Below, in pieces: positions 1 to 6,909 of a stretch of 12,139 nt of DNA; within the stretch, counting starts at the first letter, position 1, and each line of letters starts with the position of its first letter. Under the pieces are notes generated by a model that was given only the letters and a program-made list of their open reading frames with translations, was not told the DNA's origin and made no database searches. The position numbers and the translations under genes were made by a program. Origin of the DNA: CAZXIY01 sp964640935 (GTDB taxonomy: Archaea; Thermoplasmatota; Thermoplasmata; Methanomassiliicoccales; Methanomethylophilaceae); NCBI GenBank assembly GCA_964640935.1, contig CAZXIY010000037.1, positions 1 to 12,139 of the forward strand, in the 5' to 3' direction.

Positions 1-278
1 GACAGAGACCAGTAGGTCGGATCCTGCCCTACGCAGACGATCCTCTTCCCGCTGCGTATCTTCTTGACCTCTGCCTCCATCCTCTCCCAGAAACCGTGCG
101 TGGTCCTGTACAGGATTATCAGGTCGGCATCTTTCATGGCTGATACGGCCTCGTCGAATATCTCATCCGATCCGTCGACCCTTCTGTTCGCGAAGACCGA
201 CATATCTGCATTCTGTCTTTCTGCGGCGGAGATGAGCAGAGGGCACAGCGAATCCCACATTATAGCGACGATCCTCAT
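1..278 (-). CDS. cobN: Cobaltochelatase large subunit CobN, N-terminal part (cut by window edge)
   Basis: This open frame begins with an ATG at 278-276 and runs off the left edge after 92 codons with no stop. The visible protein starts MRIVAIMWDSLCPLLISAAE, then has DADLIILYRTTHGFWERMEA and ends near VGQDPTYWSL. This matches the N-terminal region of CobN-type large chelatase subunits as I remember them: a Rossmann-like opening, LLYRxTxGFW, and xGxDPxYW. CobN binds the tetrapyrrole and carries out metal insertion, driven by the AAA+/VWA partner subunits. The ATG overlaps the chlD stop as ATGA (278-275), which indicates translational coupling. A GGTG that could pair with the archaeal 16S 3' end lies about 7 nt upstream. 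The metal is not proven: cobalt is most likely from the gene set, and nickel or another metal is conceivable. The identification rests on about 90 residues of a protein usually longer than 1200. Confidence 0.82.
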   Translation of the reverse strand, partial: MRIVAIMWDSLCPLLISAAERQNADMSVFANRRVDGSDEIFDEAVSAMKDADLIILYRTTHGFWERMEAEVKKIRSGKRIVCVGQDPTYWSL

Positions 279-1090
279 CCGGTCACACCCCTGGCGGCTG
301 CGGCGATGGAACTCGATTCCATCTCGTCCAGCTTCATATAGCGTCCGTTCAGAGCATCCGCGATCCTCTTTGACATCCCGAGCGATACAGCTCCGCTCTC
401 GGTATCGAGGACAAGCGAAGATACCTTCAACGATGCTATCTCCTCAGCGATAAGTAACGCCTCGTCCAGAGGTTTTCTGGACGACATGCTCACGTTCCCT
501 CTTCCATCGGATATTAGGATCATGAGCATTTTGTCATGCGGGTATCTCTTGATCTCGCTCTCGAAGGCTCTGAATGCCGTCATAAGTCCTTTAGAAAGAG
601 GTGTGCGTCCGCCGGTCGGCATGACATCCATGTTCCTCTCCGCGACATCGATGCTGTTCGTGGGCGGGACGAGCATGGTCGCATCGTCCCCTCTGAACGA
701 GATCATCCCTACGCGATCGCGTTTCTGATAAGCGTCCGTAAGGAGCGAAAGTACCGCTCCTTTGACGGCTGACATCCTCTTTCTCGCCCCCATAGAACCG
801 CTAGCATCTACGACGAATATGATCGTGTTGCCGACCTTATCCTCGTAGACCTTCTCGCGGATATCTGAATCGGATATGTGAAACGCCATGCCGTCGTCGC
901 CGGCCCTGGCCTTCTGGTGCGGAGCGGCCACGCGAATGGTGGCGTCGAATGCAATGCTGCGGGCCTTTCCTTCAGGCATGCGGCTGCCGATATAACGTCC
1001 TGATGAGGACTCGGTATCGGTCCTTTTACCTGCCCGGTCCCGCTCGATGCCGTCGACCCTCAGACGCGGGGATATGTCCGAGGATCTCAC
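275..1090 (-). CDS. chlD: VWA-domain (C-terminal) part of the ChlD/BchD-type chelatase subunit
   Basis: The frame opens with GTG at 1090 and encodes 271 residues. Residues 1-85 resemble the arginine-rich stretch that precedes the VWA domain in ChlD (GRYIGSRMP, then AFDATIRVAAPHQK). Residues about 88-270 form a VWA domain with a complete MIDAS metal site: D95-x-S97-x-S99 in VVDASGSMG, T163 in GGRTPLSKGL and D195 in ISDGRGN. There is no AAA+ domain, although ChlD normally has one before the VWA. That domain is supplied by the preceding gene in the other frame. The GTG overlaps the chlI stop by 4 nt (GTGA), and no good ribosome binding site sits at normal distance; the nearest is GAGG at 1110-1107, 16 nt away. 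I therefore infer that it is translated mainly by -1 frameshifting from chlI, giving a 651-residue fusion. Independent start at GTG is the alternative. Confidence 0.88.
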   Translation of the reverse strand: MRSSDISPRLRVDGIERDRAGKRTDTESSSGRYIGSRMPEGKARSIAFDATIRVAAPHQKARAGDDGMAFHISDSDIREKVYEDKVGNTIIFVVDASGSMGARKRMSAVKGAVLSLLTDAYQKRDRVGMISFRGDDATMLVPPTNSIDVAERNMDVMPTGGRTPLSKGLMTAFRAFESEIKRYPHDKMLMILISDGRGNVSMSSRKPLDEALLIAEEIASLKVSSLVLDTESGAVSLGMSKRIADALNGRYMKLDEMESSSIAAAARGVTG

Positions 1091-1099
1091 GCGAAAGGG
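1055..1099 (-). other. Programmed -1 ribosomal frameshift signal between chlI and chlD
   Basis: Read on the minus strand, the heptamer CCCTTTC lies at 1099-1093. It is split by the chlI frame as C CCT TTC, the X XXY YYZ form required for tandem -1 slippage of the Pro and Phe tRNAs. A 6-nt spacer (GCGTGA, 1092-1087) contains the chlI stop. Next comes a stem whose 5' arm GATCCTCGGAC (1086-1076) pairs over all 11 positions with GTCTGAGGGTC (1065-1055), with two G-U wobbles and a 10-nt loop (1075-1066). After slippage, reading continues CGC GTG AGA, so the product reads GDPF-R-VRSSD and continues in the VWA frame to 275. It would total 651 residues (379 + 1 + 271). A GAGG at 1110-1107 could act as an upstream stimulator. 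The geometry is seen directly; that it works is inferred. Confidence 0.75.
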
Positions 1100-2229
1100 T
1101 CGCCGGCCTCGAACATCTTGGTCTGCGAGCCGTTCGGACGGTCGCCGTCAGACCCGCCGCCGTCAGGAGCATCAGACGACCTTTTTCTGTCCTCGGGTCT
1201 GTTCTTCGTCCTCTCGATGGACTCGTCGATCTTATCCTTATCCAACTCGCTGTTGTCGAATGGAGATTTCTTCATACGGTGGGCCAGCACCAGTTCGGCC
1301 GCTTTTTTGATGTCGTTCTCGTTGACGGTCCTTCTGCCCTCATACGCGGCGATCGTCTTGGACGTCTTCATCATGTTTATGTCGCCGCGATGTCCGTCAA
1401 CGCCGAGATCGATGCATATGCCGACGATCATACGCAGCATATCTTCAGGTATCTCGACCTTCGGAAGCATCTTCTGGGCCTTGACGATCCTTTTCGCTAG
1501 ATTGTCATCTTCTTTCGACCATTTCTTTATGAATTTCTTCGGATCGGCCTCAAATTCCTCCCTTCTGAGGATCACTTCAAGCCTGGTGTCGGGATCTGTG
1601 ATCCCGGCGACGTTCACGCAAAGGCCGAAACGGTCGAGCAGCTGCGGCCTGAGATCCCCTTCCTCTGGGTTCATGGTCCCTATCAAAATGAATTTGGACG
1701 GATGAGAATACGATATGCCTTCGCGTTCGATGGTGTTCACGCCCATCGCGGCGGCGTCCAGAAGCACATCGACTATGTGGTCGTTGAGCAGATTGACCTC
1801 ATCGACATACAGTATGTTCCTGTGGGCCTCGGCAAGAACGCCGGGTTCGAATCTCTTCTCGCCAGTCTTTATGGCGACGCTGATATCAAGAGTTCCGACG
1901 ACTTTATCCTCTGTGGCCGAGACAGGCAGTTCCACGACCCGCATCTTCTGTCTTCTGACCTGGATGTCCTTTGAATTGCGGCATTTCTCGCACATGGACG
2001 CCGGATCGTTCGGATCGCACTCGAACTCGCAGCCGACGACCACATCATGCTCGGGAAGAAGAGCGGCCAGGGACCTGACCGATGTTGACTTGGCAGTCCC
2101 ACGCTCGCCCTTGATCAGAACGCCGCCTATCCCCGGATTTATCGCATTGAGGATCAGAGCGGTCTTCATATTCTCCTGACCGACTATCGCGGAAAACGGA
2201 TAAAGCAGACGTTCGTGTGTCTCCGACAT
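1087..2229 (-). CDS. chlI: AAA+ ATPase subunit ChlI/BchI of a Mg/Co-chelatase; also the N-terminal half of a ChlD fusion
   Basis: This 380-residue AAA+ protein powers metal insertion by the large subunit. Landmarks are Walker A GERGTAKST (41-49), Walker B ILYVDEVNLL (139-148), a sensor-1 region GTMNPEEGDLRPQLLDRFGL (184-203) and a GHRGD sensor-2 region near residue 290. Four cysteines (C67, C71, C80, C83; CxxxC and CxxC) sit in the insert that follows the Walker A helix and could bind a metal. After about residue 335 the chain turns into a charged, Gly/Asp/Pro-rich segment like the linker that joins AAA+ and VWA domains in ChlD, and it stops at GDPFA. A canonical ChlI would not need this linker. 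Together with the slippery heptamer at 1099-1093 it points to a gene that yields both ChlI (frame 0) and ChlI-ChlD (-1 frame). The ATG at 2229 has a weak GTGA about 4 nt upstream. Confidence 0.92.
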   Translation of the reverse strand: MSETHERLLYPFSAIVGQENMKTALILNAINPGIGGVLIKGERGTAKSTSVRSLAALLPEHDVVVGCEFECDPNDPASMCEKCRNSKDIQVRRQKMRVVELPVSATEDKVVGTLDISVAIKTGEKRFEPGVLAEAHRNILYVDEVNLLNDHIVDVLLDAAAMGVNTIEREGISYSHPSKFILIGTMNPEEGDLRPQLLDRFGLCVNVAGITDPDTRLEVILRREEFEADPKKFIKKWSKEDDNLAKRIVKAQKMLPKVEIPEDMLRMIVGICIDLGVDGHRGDINMMKTSKTIAAYEGRRTVNENDIKKAAELVLAHRMKKSPFDNSELDKDKIDESIERTKNRPEDRKRSSDAPDGGGSDGDRPNGSQTKMFEAGDPFA

Positions 2230-2260
2230 AGGTCACAGCTCTGCTGACGGCTATCGTCTG

Positions 2261-2273
2261 CAAGCACATAAAG
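2261..2273 (-). promoter_or_regulatory. Possible TATA element for the chlI-chlD-cobN operon
   Basis: On the minus strand CTTTATG (2273-2267) follows ACCAAT, a plausible BRE/TATA pair. A start of transcription about 25 nt further would fall near 2243, leaving a leader of roughly 14 nt before the chlI ATG at 2229. The match is only moderate. Read-through from carAB is the alternative. Confidence 0.35.
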
Positions 2274-2287
2274 ATTGGTAGGGGGCC

Positions 2288-2340
2288 AGACGCATTACCT
2301 TTTGAGGTAAAAGGGATGCGTCTTTCCCCCGGGAAAAATA
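2288..2340 (-). terminator. Hairpin and T-run after carB; probable carAB terminator
   Basis: The gap between carB and chlI is 119 bp. Starting about 9 nt after the carB stop, the minus strand reads TATTTTT (2340-2334), the kind of T-rich run that terminates archaeal transcription. Beyond it lies a strong hairpin. AGACGCAT (2288-2295) pairs with ATGCGTCT (2316-2323), and an inner stem CCTTTT (2298-2303) pairs with AAAAGG (2309-2314) around a GAGGT loop. Because the T-run precedes the hairpin, the hairpin may instead stabilise the 3' end or be a leader/operator element for chlI. Confidence 0.5.
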
Positions 2341-2348
2341 TCTGGAAA

Positions 2349-5300
2349 TCAATCTGTATGATATTCCCTCATGCTGCGGACGCCAAGATCCATGCCTTTG
2401 GCGACCTTGATCGCTCTGACAGCGACATTGGCCCCGTTGGCGGTCGTAAGGAAAGGTATCTCCAATTCCACGGCGAGACGGCGCATCATGTACCCGTCCC
2501 TTCTGGCTCCGGAGAGCATCGAAGGGGTGTTTATGACCATGTTGATCTTCCTGTCCCTCATCATACCGATCGCATTCGGATTCTGCTTCTCGGAGACCTT
2601 GAATACAGTCGTCGTAGGCACCCCGTGCTCCTTGAAGTAGGTGGCTGTGCCTTTGGTCGCGTATATCGTGAATCCCATATCGTAGAGATCCTTGGCGGAC
2701 TGGAGGACCTTGGGCTTGTCGTGGTCGTTCACAGTGAAGTACACTCCGCCCGACGTCGGAAGGTTGTTGCCCGCCGCGATGAGGGCCTTGTAGCATGCGA
2801 TGTCGAAATTCTCGTCGATGCCCATTACTTCTCCGGTCGATTTCATCTCCGGCGTGAGTATCGAATCCACGCCGACGAGCTTCAGGAACGGGAACACGGA
2901 CGCTTTTATCGCATAGTGGTCTATCGGCTTGTAGGGCTTGGTGTATCCAAGCTCTTTCAAGGTACTGCCGAGCATGATCTTGGTACCTATCTTGGCCAAC
3001 GGCACTCCCGTCGCTTTCGATATGAACGGCACCGTACGCGACGATCTGGGGTTGGCCTCGATCATGTATATGTCATCGTCCTTCGCCGCGAGCTGGAGGT
3101 TCATCAGGCCCTTGATCTGGAGGGCAATTGCGACCTGCTTGGATATCTCGATTATCCTGTCGATCAGCTTGTCGCTGAGCGTGAACGGGGGAAGGACCAT
3201 CGTAGCATCTCCGGAGTGGACACCGGCGTACTCTATGTGCTCCATTATCCCGCCGACGTAGACGTCCTTGCCGTCTGCGACGAGGTCCACATCGATCTCT
3301 ATCGCCTCTGTGAGGTATTTGTCTATGAGTATCGGGTGGTTCCTGGAGACCTTGACAGCCGTTTCGACGTATGTCTTGAGCTCCTCGGTAGAGTAGACTA
3401 TCTCCATCGCGCGTCCTCCAAGAACATACGAAGGCCTGACGAGGACCGGGTATCCGATGTCCTCGGCGATCGTTTTCGCCTCTTCGAACGAGTATCCGGT
3501 GCCCGAATTGGGCTTCTTGATCTTCAGCTCATCCATGAGCTTGGAGAACCTTCTCCTGTCCTCCGCGACATCCATCATGTCCGGGCTCGTACCCAATATC
3601 TTGGTCTTGCTTCCTTCGAGGGCCTTTTCGAGGTCCACAGCAAGGTTGACGCTGGTCTGGCCTCCGAACTGGACGATCACGCCGTCGGCATCTTCGCGTT
3701 CGACGACATTGAGGACGTCCTCAAGGGTCAGAGGCTCGAAATAAAGCCTGTCGGATATATCGAAATCCGTGGATACGGTCTCGGGGTTGTTGTTTATGAC
3801 AACAGCATCCACTCCCTCTTCCTGAAGGGCTATGACGCTGTGCACGCAGCAATAGTCGAATTCGATGCCCTGGCCAATGCGTATGGGGCCTCCTCCGATT
3901 ATCACGACGTTCTTCTTGTTCTCGTCGCGTACGACCTCGCAGGAGTTGCCGTAGGTCGAGTAGTAGTAAGGCGTTCTCGCCGCGAATTCGGCAGCGCAGG
4001 TATCCACCATCTTGTACACAGGTATGATACCGTTCTCTTTTCTGAACGAACGCACATCGGCCTCCTTGCCGTGCGAGAGGTCGGCTATCACGACATCGGC
4101 GAAACCCATGCTCTTGGCCGCCTCGAGGAGATCGGGCGTGAGCTCTTCCTTGCTGAGCCTCTGCTCCATGTCGATGATGTTCTTGATCTTCAATGTGAAG
4201 AAGTTATCCCAATGGGCGAGCGCGGATACTTCCTCCGGGGGCATACCTCTCCTCATCGCTTCTGCGATGGCAAAGATACGTCTGTCGGTGGCGTTGATCA
4301 GTTCTTCTCTGATCTCGGCATCGGACATGTCGATCCTGTCGAGATGCACTGACCCGATCTCCAGCGATCTTATGCCTTTGAGAATGGCCTCTTCGAACGT
4401 GCGTCCTATGGACATTATCTCGCCGGTGGATTTCATCTGCGTTCCGAGGTGCCTGTCGACAGTGCGGAACTTGTCGAACGGCCATCTGGGGATCTTCACG
4501 ACCACATAGTCTATGGACGGTTCGAATGCCGCGAACGTGTTCCCGGTGACCTTGTTGGGGATCTCGTCGAGGGTGAAACCGACGGCGATCTTAGCGGATA
4601 CACGTGCGATCGGATAGCCCGTGGCTTTGGATGCCAGGGCCGACGATCTCGAAACACGGGGGTTGACCTCGATGAGGCGGTAATCGCCGTTCTTCGGGTT
4701 GAAAGCGAACTGGACGTTGCATCCGCCCTCGATCCCCAGGGCGCGTATGACCTTCAATGATGCTGTCCTGAGGCGCTGGTGGTCCACATCGGATAATGTG
4801 AGGCAGGGAGCGCAGACTATGCTCTCACCTGTGTGTATGCCCATAGCGTCGAGGTTCTCCATGTTGCATATGATGATGCAGTTGTCATTTCCGTCCCTCA
4901 TGACCTCGTACTCGTACTCCTTCCATCCGAGCACGCTCTCCTCCACCAGGACCTGGTGGATACGTGAGTAGGCAAGACCTCTGGCGCATATGTCCCTGAG
5001 TTCATCTTCGTCATGGGCGATCCCTCCGCCGGTCCCTCCGAGAGTGTATGCCGGGCGTATAAGAACAGGATATTTTCCGATGAATTCGACTGCTTTTACT
5101 GCCTCTTCGACAGAATTCACGCTCTTGCTGACCGGGATCGGCTCGCCGATCTTCTGCATGGTCTCTTTGAACAGTTCGCGATCCTCGGACATCGCGATAG
5201 CCTCAGGCTGTGTTCCGAGGAGCTCTACGCCGTGCTTCTTCAGTATCCCGCTGTCCGCAAGTTCCGAGCATATGTTGAGGGCGGTCTGTCCTCCCATTCC

Positions 5301-5558
5301 GGCAAGGATCCCGTCGACTCCCTCTTTCTCGATGATCTTCTCGATGATGGGCGCCTGGAGCGGTTCGATGTAAACGCTGTCGGCCATGTCCACGTCCGTC
5401 TGTATGGTGGCGGGGTTGGAATTTACGAGGACGGTCTTGTACCCCTCCTCTTTGATCGACTTGCATGCCTGAGACCCGGAGAAGTCGAACTCGGCGGCCT
5501 GTCCGATGACTATCGGACCGGAGCCGATGACCATGAGCTTGTTGTAATTCTTTCTCAT
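2349..5558 (-). CDS. carB: Carbamoyl-phosphate synthase large subunit
   Basis: CarB makes carbamoyl phosphate from bicarbonate, two ATP and ammonia channelled from CarA, for pyrimidine and arginine synthesis. The protein is full length (1069 residues from this start) with both ATP-grasp halves. Near 168-179 is RPAYTLGGTGGG with EVNPRVSRSSAL near 297. In the second half are RPSYVLGGRAM near 708 and EANPRSSRT near 834. The NADP-like opening VIGSGPIVIGQAAEFDFSG recurs as IIGGGPIRIGQGIEFDY near 553. An MGS-type allosteric domain occupies about 940-1069 (YATKGTATYF, INTPS). Two ATGs compete: 5564 and 5558. I chose 5558 because GGAGG lies 7 nt upstream of it and it overlaps the carA stop as ATGA; the 5564 ATG would abut the GGAGGG with no spacing. 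It is co-transcribed with carA. Nothing looks broken. Confidence 0.98.
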   Translation of the reverse strand: MRKNYNKLMVIGSGPIVIGQAAEFDFSGSQACKSIKEEGYKTVLVNSNPATIQTDVDMADSVYIEPLQAPIIEKIIEKEGVDGILAGMGGQTALNICSELADSGILKKHGVELLGTQPEAIAMSEDRELFKETMQKIGEPIPVSKSVNSVEEAVKAVEFIGKYPVLIRPAYTLGGTGGGIAHDEDELRDICARGLAYSRIHQVLVEESVLGWKEYEYEVMRDGNDNCIIICNMENLDAMGIHTGESIVCAPCLTLSDVDHQRLRTASLKVIRALGIEGGCNVQFAFNPKNGDYRLIEVNPRVSRSSALASKATGYPIARVSAKIAVGFTLDEIPNKVTGNTFAAFEPSIDYVVVKIPRWPFDKFRTVDRHLGTQMKSTGEIMSIGRTFEEAILKGIRSLEIGSVHLDRIDMSDAEIREELINATDRRIFAIAEAMRRGMPPEEVSALAHWDNFFTLKIKNIIDMEQRLSKEELTPDLLEAAKSMGFADVVIADLSHGKEADVRSFRKENGIIPVYKMVDTCAAEFAARTPYYYSTYGNSCEVVRDENKKNVVIIGGGPIRIGQGIEFDYCCVHSVIALQEEGVDAVVINNNPETVSTDFDISDRLYFEPLTLEDVLNVVEREDADGVIVQFGGQTSVNLAVDLEKALEGSKTKILGTSPDMMDVAEDRRRFSKLMDELKIKKPNSGTGYSFEEAKTIAEDIGYPVLVRPSYVLGGRAMEIVYSTEELKTYVETAVKVSRNHPILIDKYLTEAIEIDVDLVADGKDVYVGGIMEHIEYAGVHSGDATMVLPPFTLSDKLIDRIIEISKQVAIALQIKGLMNLQLAAKDDDIYMIEANPRSSRTVPFISKATGVPLAKIGTKIMLGSTLKELGYTKPYKPIDHYAIKASVFPFLKLVGVDSILTPEMKSTGEVMGIDENFDIACYKALIAAGNNLPTSGGVYFTVNDHDKPKVLQSAKDLYDMGFTIYATKGTATYFKEHGVPTTTVFKVSEKQNPNAIGMMRDRKINMVINTPSMLSGARRDGYMMRRLAVELEIPFLTTANGANVAVRAIKVAKGMDLGVRSMREYHTD

Positions 5559-6637
5559 TGACATCCCTCCACGTTCTTCTTGAATCTGTCAAAGAGGAAT
5601 GAGGTGTCCCACGGTCCGGGAGAAGCCTCGGGGTGGTACTGCGAAGTGAATATCGGAAGGTCCTTGTGCTTTATGCCTTCCACAGACCCGTCGTTGACAT
5701 TGACCTGATTCACGACGAGACCTGTACCGTCGAGACTGTCCGCATCCACAGCGAAACCGTGGTTCTGCGATGTTATGTAGACCCTTCCCTCGAACTTCAC
5801 AGGCTGGTTAACGCCCCTGTGCCCGAACTTCATCTTGTATGTCTTGCCTCCGAGCCCGAGTGCGATCATCTGACTGCCATAGCAGATCCCCATCATAGGC
5901 ATCCTGCTGGAAAGGTCATCGACTGCCCTCGCAACGGTCTTGAGCATTTCCGGATGGGCGGGGTCTCCCGGCCCGTTGGTTATGAGCACACCCTTTACTC
6001 CGGCATCGATGATGGCTTGGGCCGGAGTATCGTAAGGGAACACTACCACATTGAATCTTGAATTGAGATCCCTGAGGATCCCGGACTTTGCACCGCAATC
6101 GATCATTCCGACGGTGAAATCCTTCTTGTTGTCGTATCTCTTTATCACTTTCGGAGATACCTCTGCGACCAGATTGGTCGTCGACGGGGCAGGCATCTTC
6201 TTGAGTTTCTTGACGGTCTCGCTGATATCATCCTCGTTCTGAACGATAGCTCCCCTGAGTGTTCCGGAACTGCGTATCTTGACGACGAGCTCCCTGGTGT
6301 CTATGCCTGAGATACCGGGCACCTTGTGCTTTTTCAGGAACTCATCGATGGTGACGTTGCCGTACATCGTCGACGGTTCTTTGCAGTATTCCCTTACGAC
6401 GATGCCGCGGACGTGAACGCCCGATGATTGGCTGAACTCATCGTTCATCCCGTAGTTGCCGATAAGCGGGAATGTGAAAATCAGAATCTGTCCACGGAAA
6501 GAAGGGTCGGTCAGCTCCTCCTGATATCCGTCCATGCCGGTACCGAAAACGACTTCTCCGGTCGAGTCCATCGCATAACCGAAGGCCTCGCCCTCCAGAA
6601 CCGTCCCGTCCTCGAGAACCAAGAAATTACTTGCCAT
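5555..6637 (-). CDS. carA: Carbamoyl-phosphate synthase small (glutaminase) subunit
   Basis: CarA hydrolyses glutamine and passes ammonia to CarB. From the ATG at 6637 it is 360 residues, the usual size. The N-terminal CarA domain opens FLVLEDGTVLEGEAFG and contains FGTGMDGYQEELTDPSF. The C-terminal class I glutamine amidotransferase has nucleophile C252 in GICYGSQ, a TSQNHGFAVD segment (289-298), and H335 and E337 in QYHPEASPGP. The motif GICYGSQ replaces the bacterial GICLGHQ, but the G-x-C-x-G-x-Q frame is kept. The frame stays open upstream to 6736, but a strong TATA element lies at 6672-6663, so those upstream starts would not be transcribed. The 6637 ATG is about 26-30 nt from the TATA box, so the message is nearly leaderless. 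It shares its intergenic region with pelota, which is transcribed in the other direction. Confidence 0.97.
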   Translation of the reverse strand: MASNFLVLEDGTVLEGEAFGYAMDSTGEVVFGTGMDGYQEELTDPSFRGQILIFTFPLIGNYGMNDEFSQSSGVHVRGIVVREYCKEPSTMYGNVTIDEFLKKHKVPGISGIDTRELVVKIRSSGTLRGAIVQNEDDISETVKKLKKMPAPSTTNLVAEVSPKVIKRYDNKKDFTVGMIDCGAKSGILRDLNSRFNVVVFPYDTPAQAIIDAGVKGVLITNGPGDPAHPEMLKTVARAVDDLSSRMPMMGICYGSQMIALGLGGKTYKMKFGHRGVNQPVKFEGRVYITSQNHGFAVDADSLDGTGLVVNQVNVNDGSVEGIKHKDLPIFTSQYHPEASPGPWDTSFLFDRFKKNVEGCQ

Positions 6638-6662
6638 CGGAAAGTTATCACAACTCCGTTCC

Positions 6663-6672
6663 GTATATAATA
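6663..6672 (-). promoter_or_regulatory. TATA box of carAB
   Basis: On the minus strand the sequence TATTATATAC is the best archaeal TATA match in the window. Transcription starting about 25 nt downstream falls near 6642, just ahead of the carA ATG at 6637, and no Shine-Dalgarno is present. This both identifies the promoter and fixes the carA start. Confidence 0.7.
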
Positions 6673-6707
6673 GCTCGCCTTTTGCCATGACAGTATTGCA
6701 ACTCAAC

Positions 6708-6723
6708 TGTCCAATTAAGGACA
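6708..6723. promoter_or_regulatory. Inverted repeat TGTCC-N6-GGACA upstream of carA
   Basis: TGTCC (6708-6712) and GGACA (6719-6723) are separated by AATTAA. The site lies about 36 bp beyond the carA TATA box, on the distal side from the gene, where an activator or repressor could bind. A related half-site AAATTGTCC lies at 6758-6766, and its complement GGACAATTT lies at 7967-7975 after pelota. No regulator is identified. Confidence 0.3.
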
Positions 6724-6787
6724 AAAAATACGCCATAGAACGCCAAAAACGACTGATAAATTGTCCTTGGAACCGCTGACTGGCAGA

Positions 6788-6813
6788 CGAACGATTTGAA
6801 TGCGAACGATTTG
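6788..6813. repeat. 11-bp direct repeat in the carA-pelota intergenic region
   Basis: CGAACGATTTG occurs at 6788-6798 and again at 6803-6813 with a 4-bp spacer (AATG), a period of 15 bp. The rest of the 272-bp gap (6638-6909) holds the carA promoter, the 6708 inverted repeat, a small hairpin GGCAC-N5-GTGCC (6824-6838) and a GCGGG-N8-CCCGC hairpin (6888-6905) that ends 4 nt before the pelota ATG. I see no RNA gene or credible small ORF in the gap. Confidence 0.5.
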
Positions 6814-6909
6814 TCGTTATGCAGGCACATTTCGTGCCGAAACCCTATGCAGTCGACTTTCTGCCACCGATGGCAAACAACATAACCGCGGGCGGTATAT
6901 CCCGCACCG

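Noticed and set aside
1087..1090. Simple split genes with GTGA translational coupling as the whole explanation of the chlI/chlD junction
   Set aside because: It is not excluded, but there is no well-spaced ribosome binding site for the GTG, while a phased slippery heptamer and an 11-bp stem at the right spacing are present. I therefore rank frameshifting higher.
2316..4352. 678-codon plus-strand frame antisense to carB
   Set aside because: It lies wholly opposite a perfectly conserved carB. Its product is rich in His/Arg/Val with no motif, as expected of a shadow frame in GC-biased third positions.
6638..6736. N-terminal extension of CarA from an upstream ATG at 6736
   Set aside because: The TATA box at 6663-6672 lies inside the extension, and the family N-terminus matches the 6637 start.
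6824..6905. Possible small RNA gene made of the two hairpins before pelota
   Set aside because: The stems are only 5 bp each, with no tRNA-like or C/D-box features and no promoter or terminator pair.
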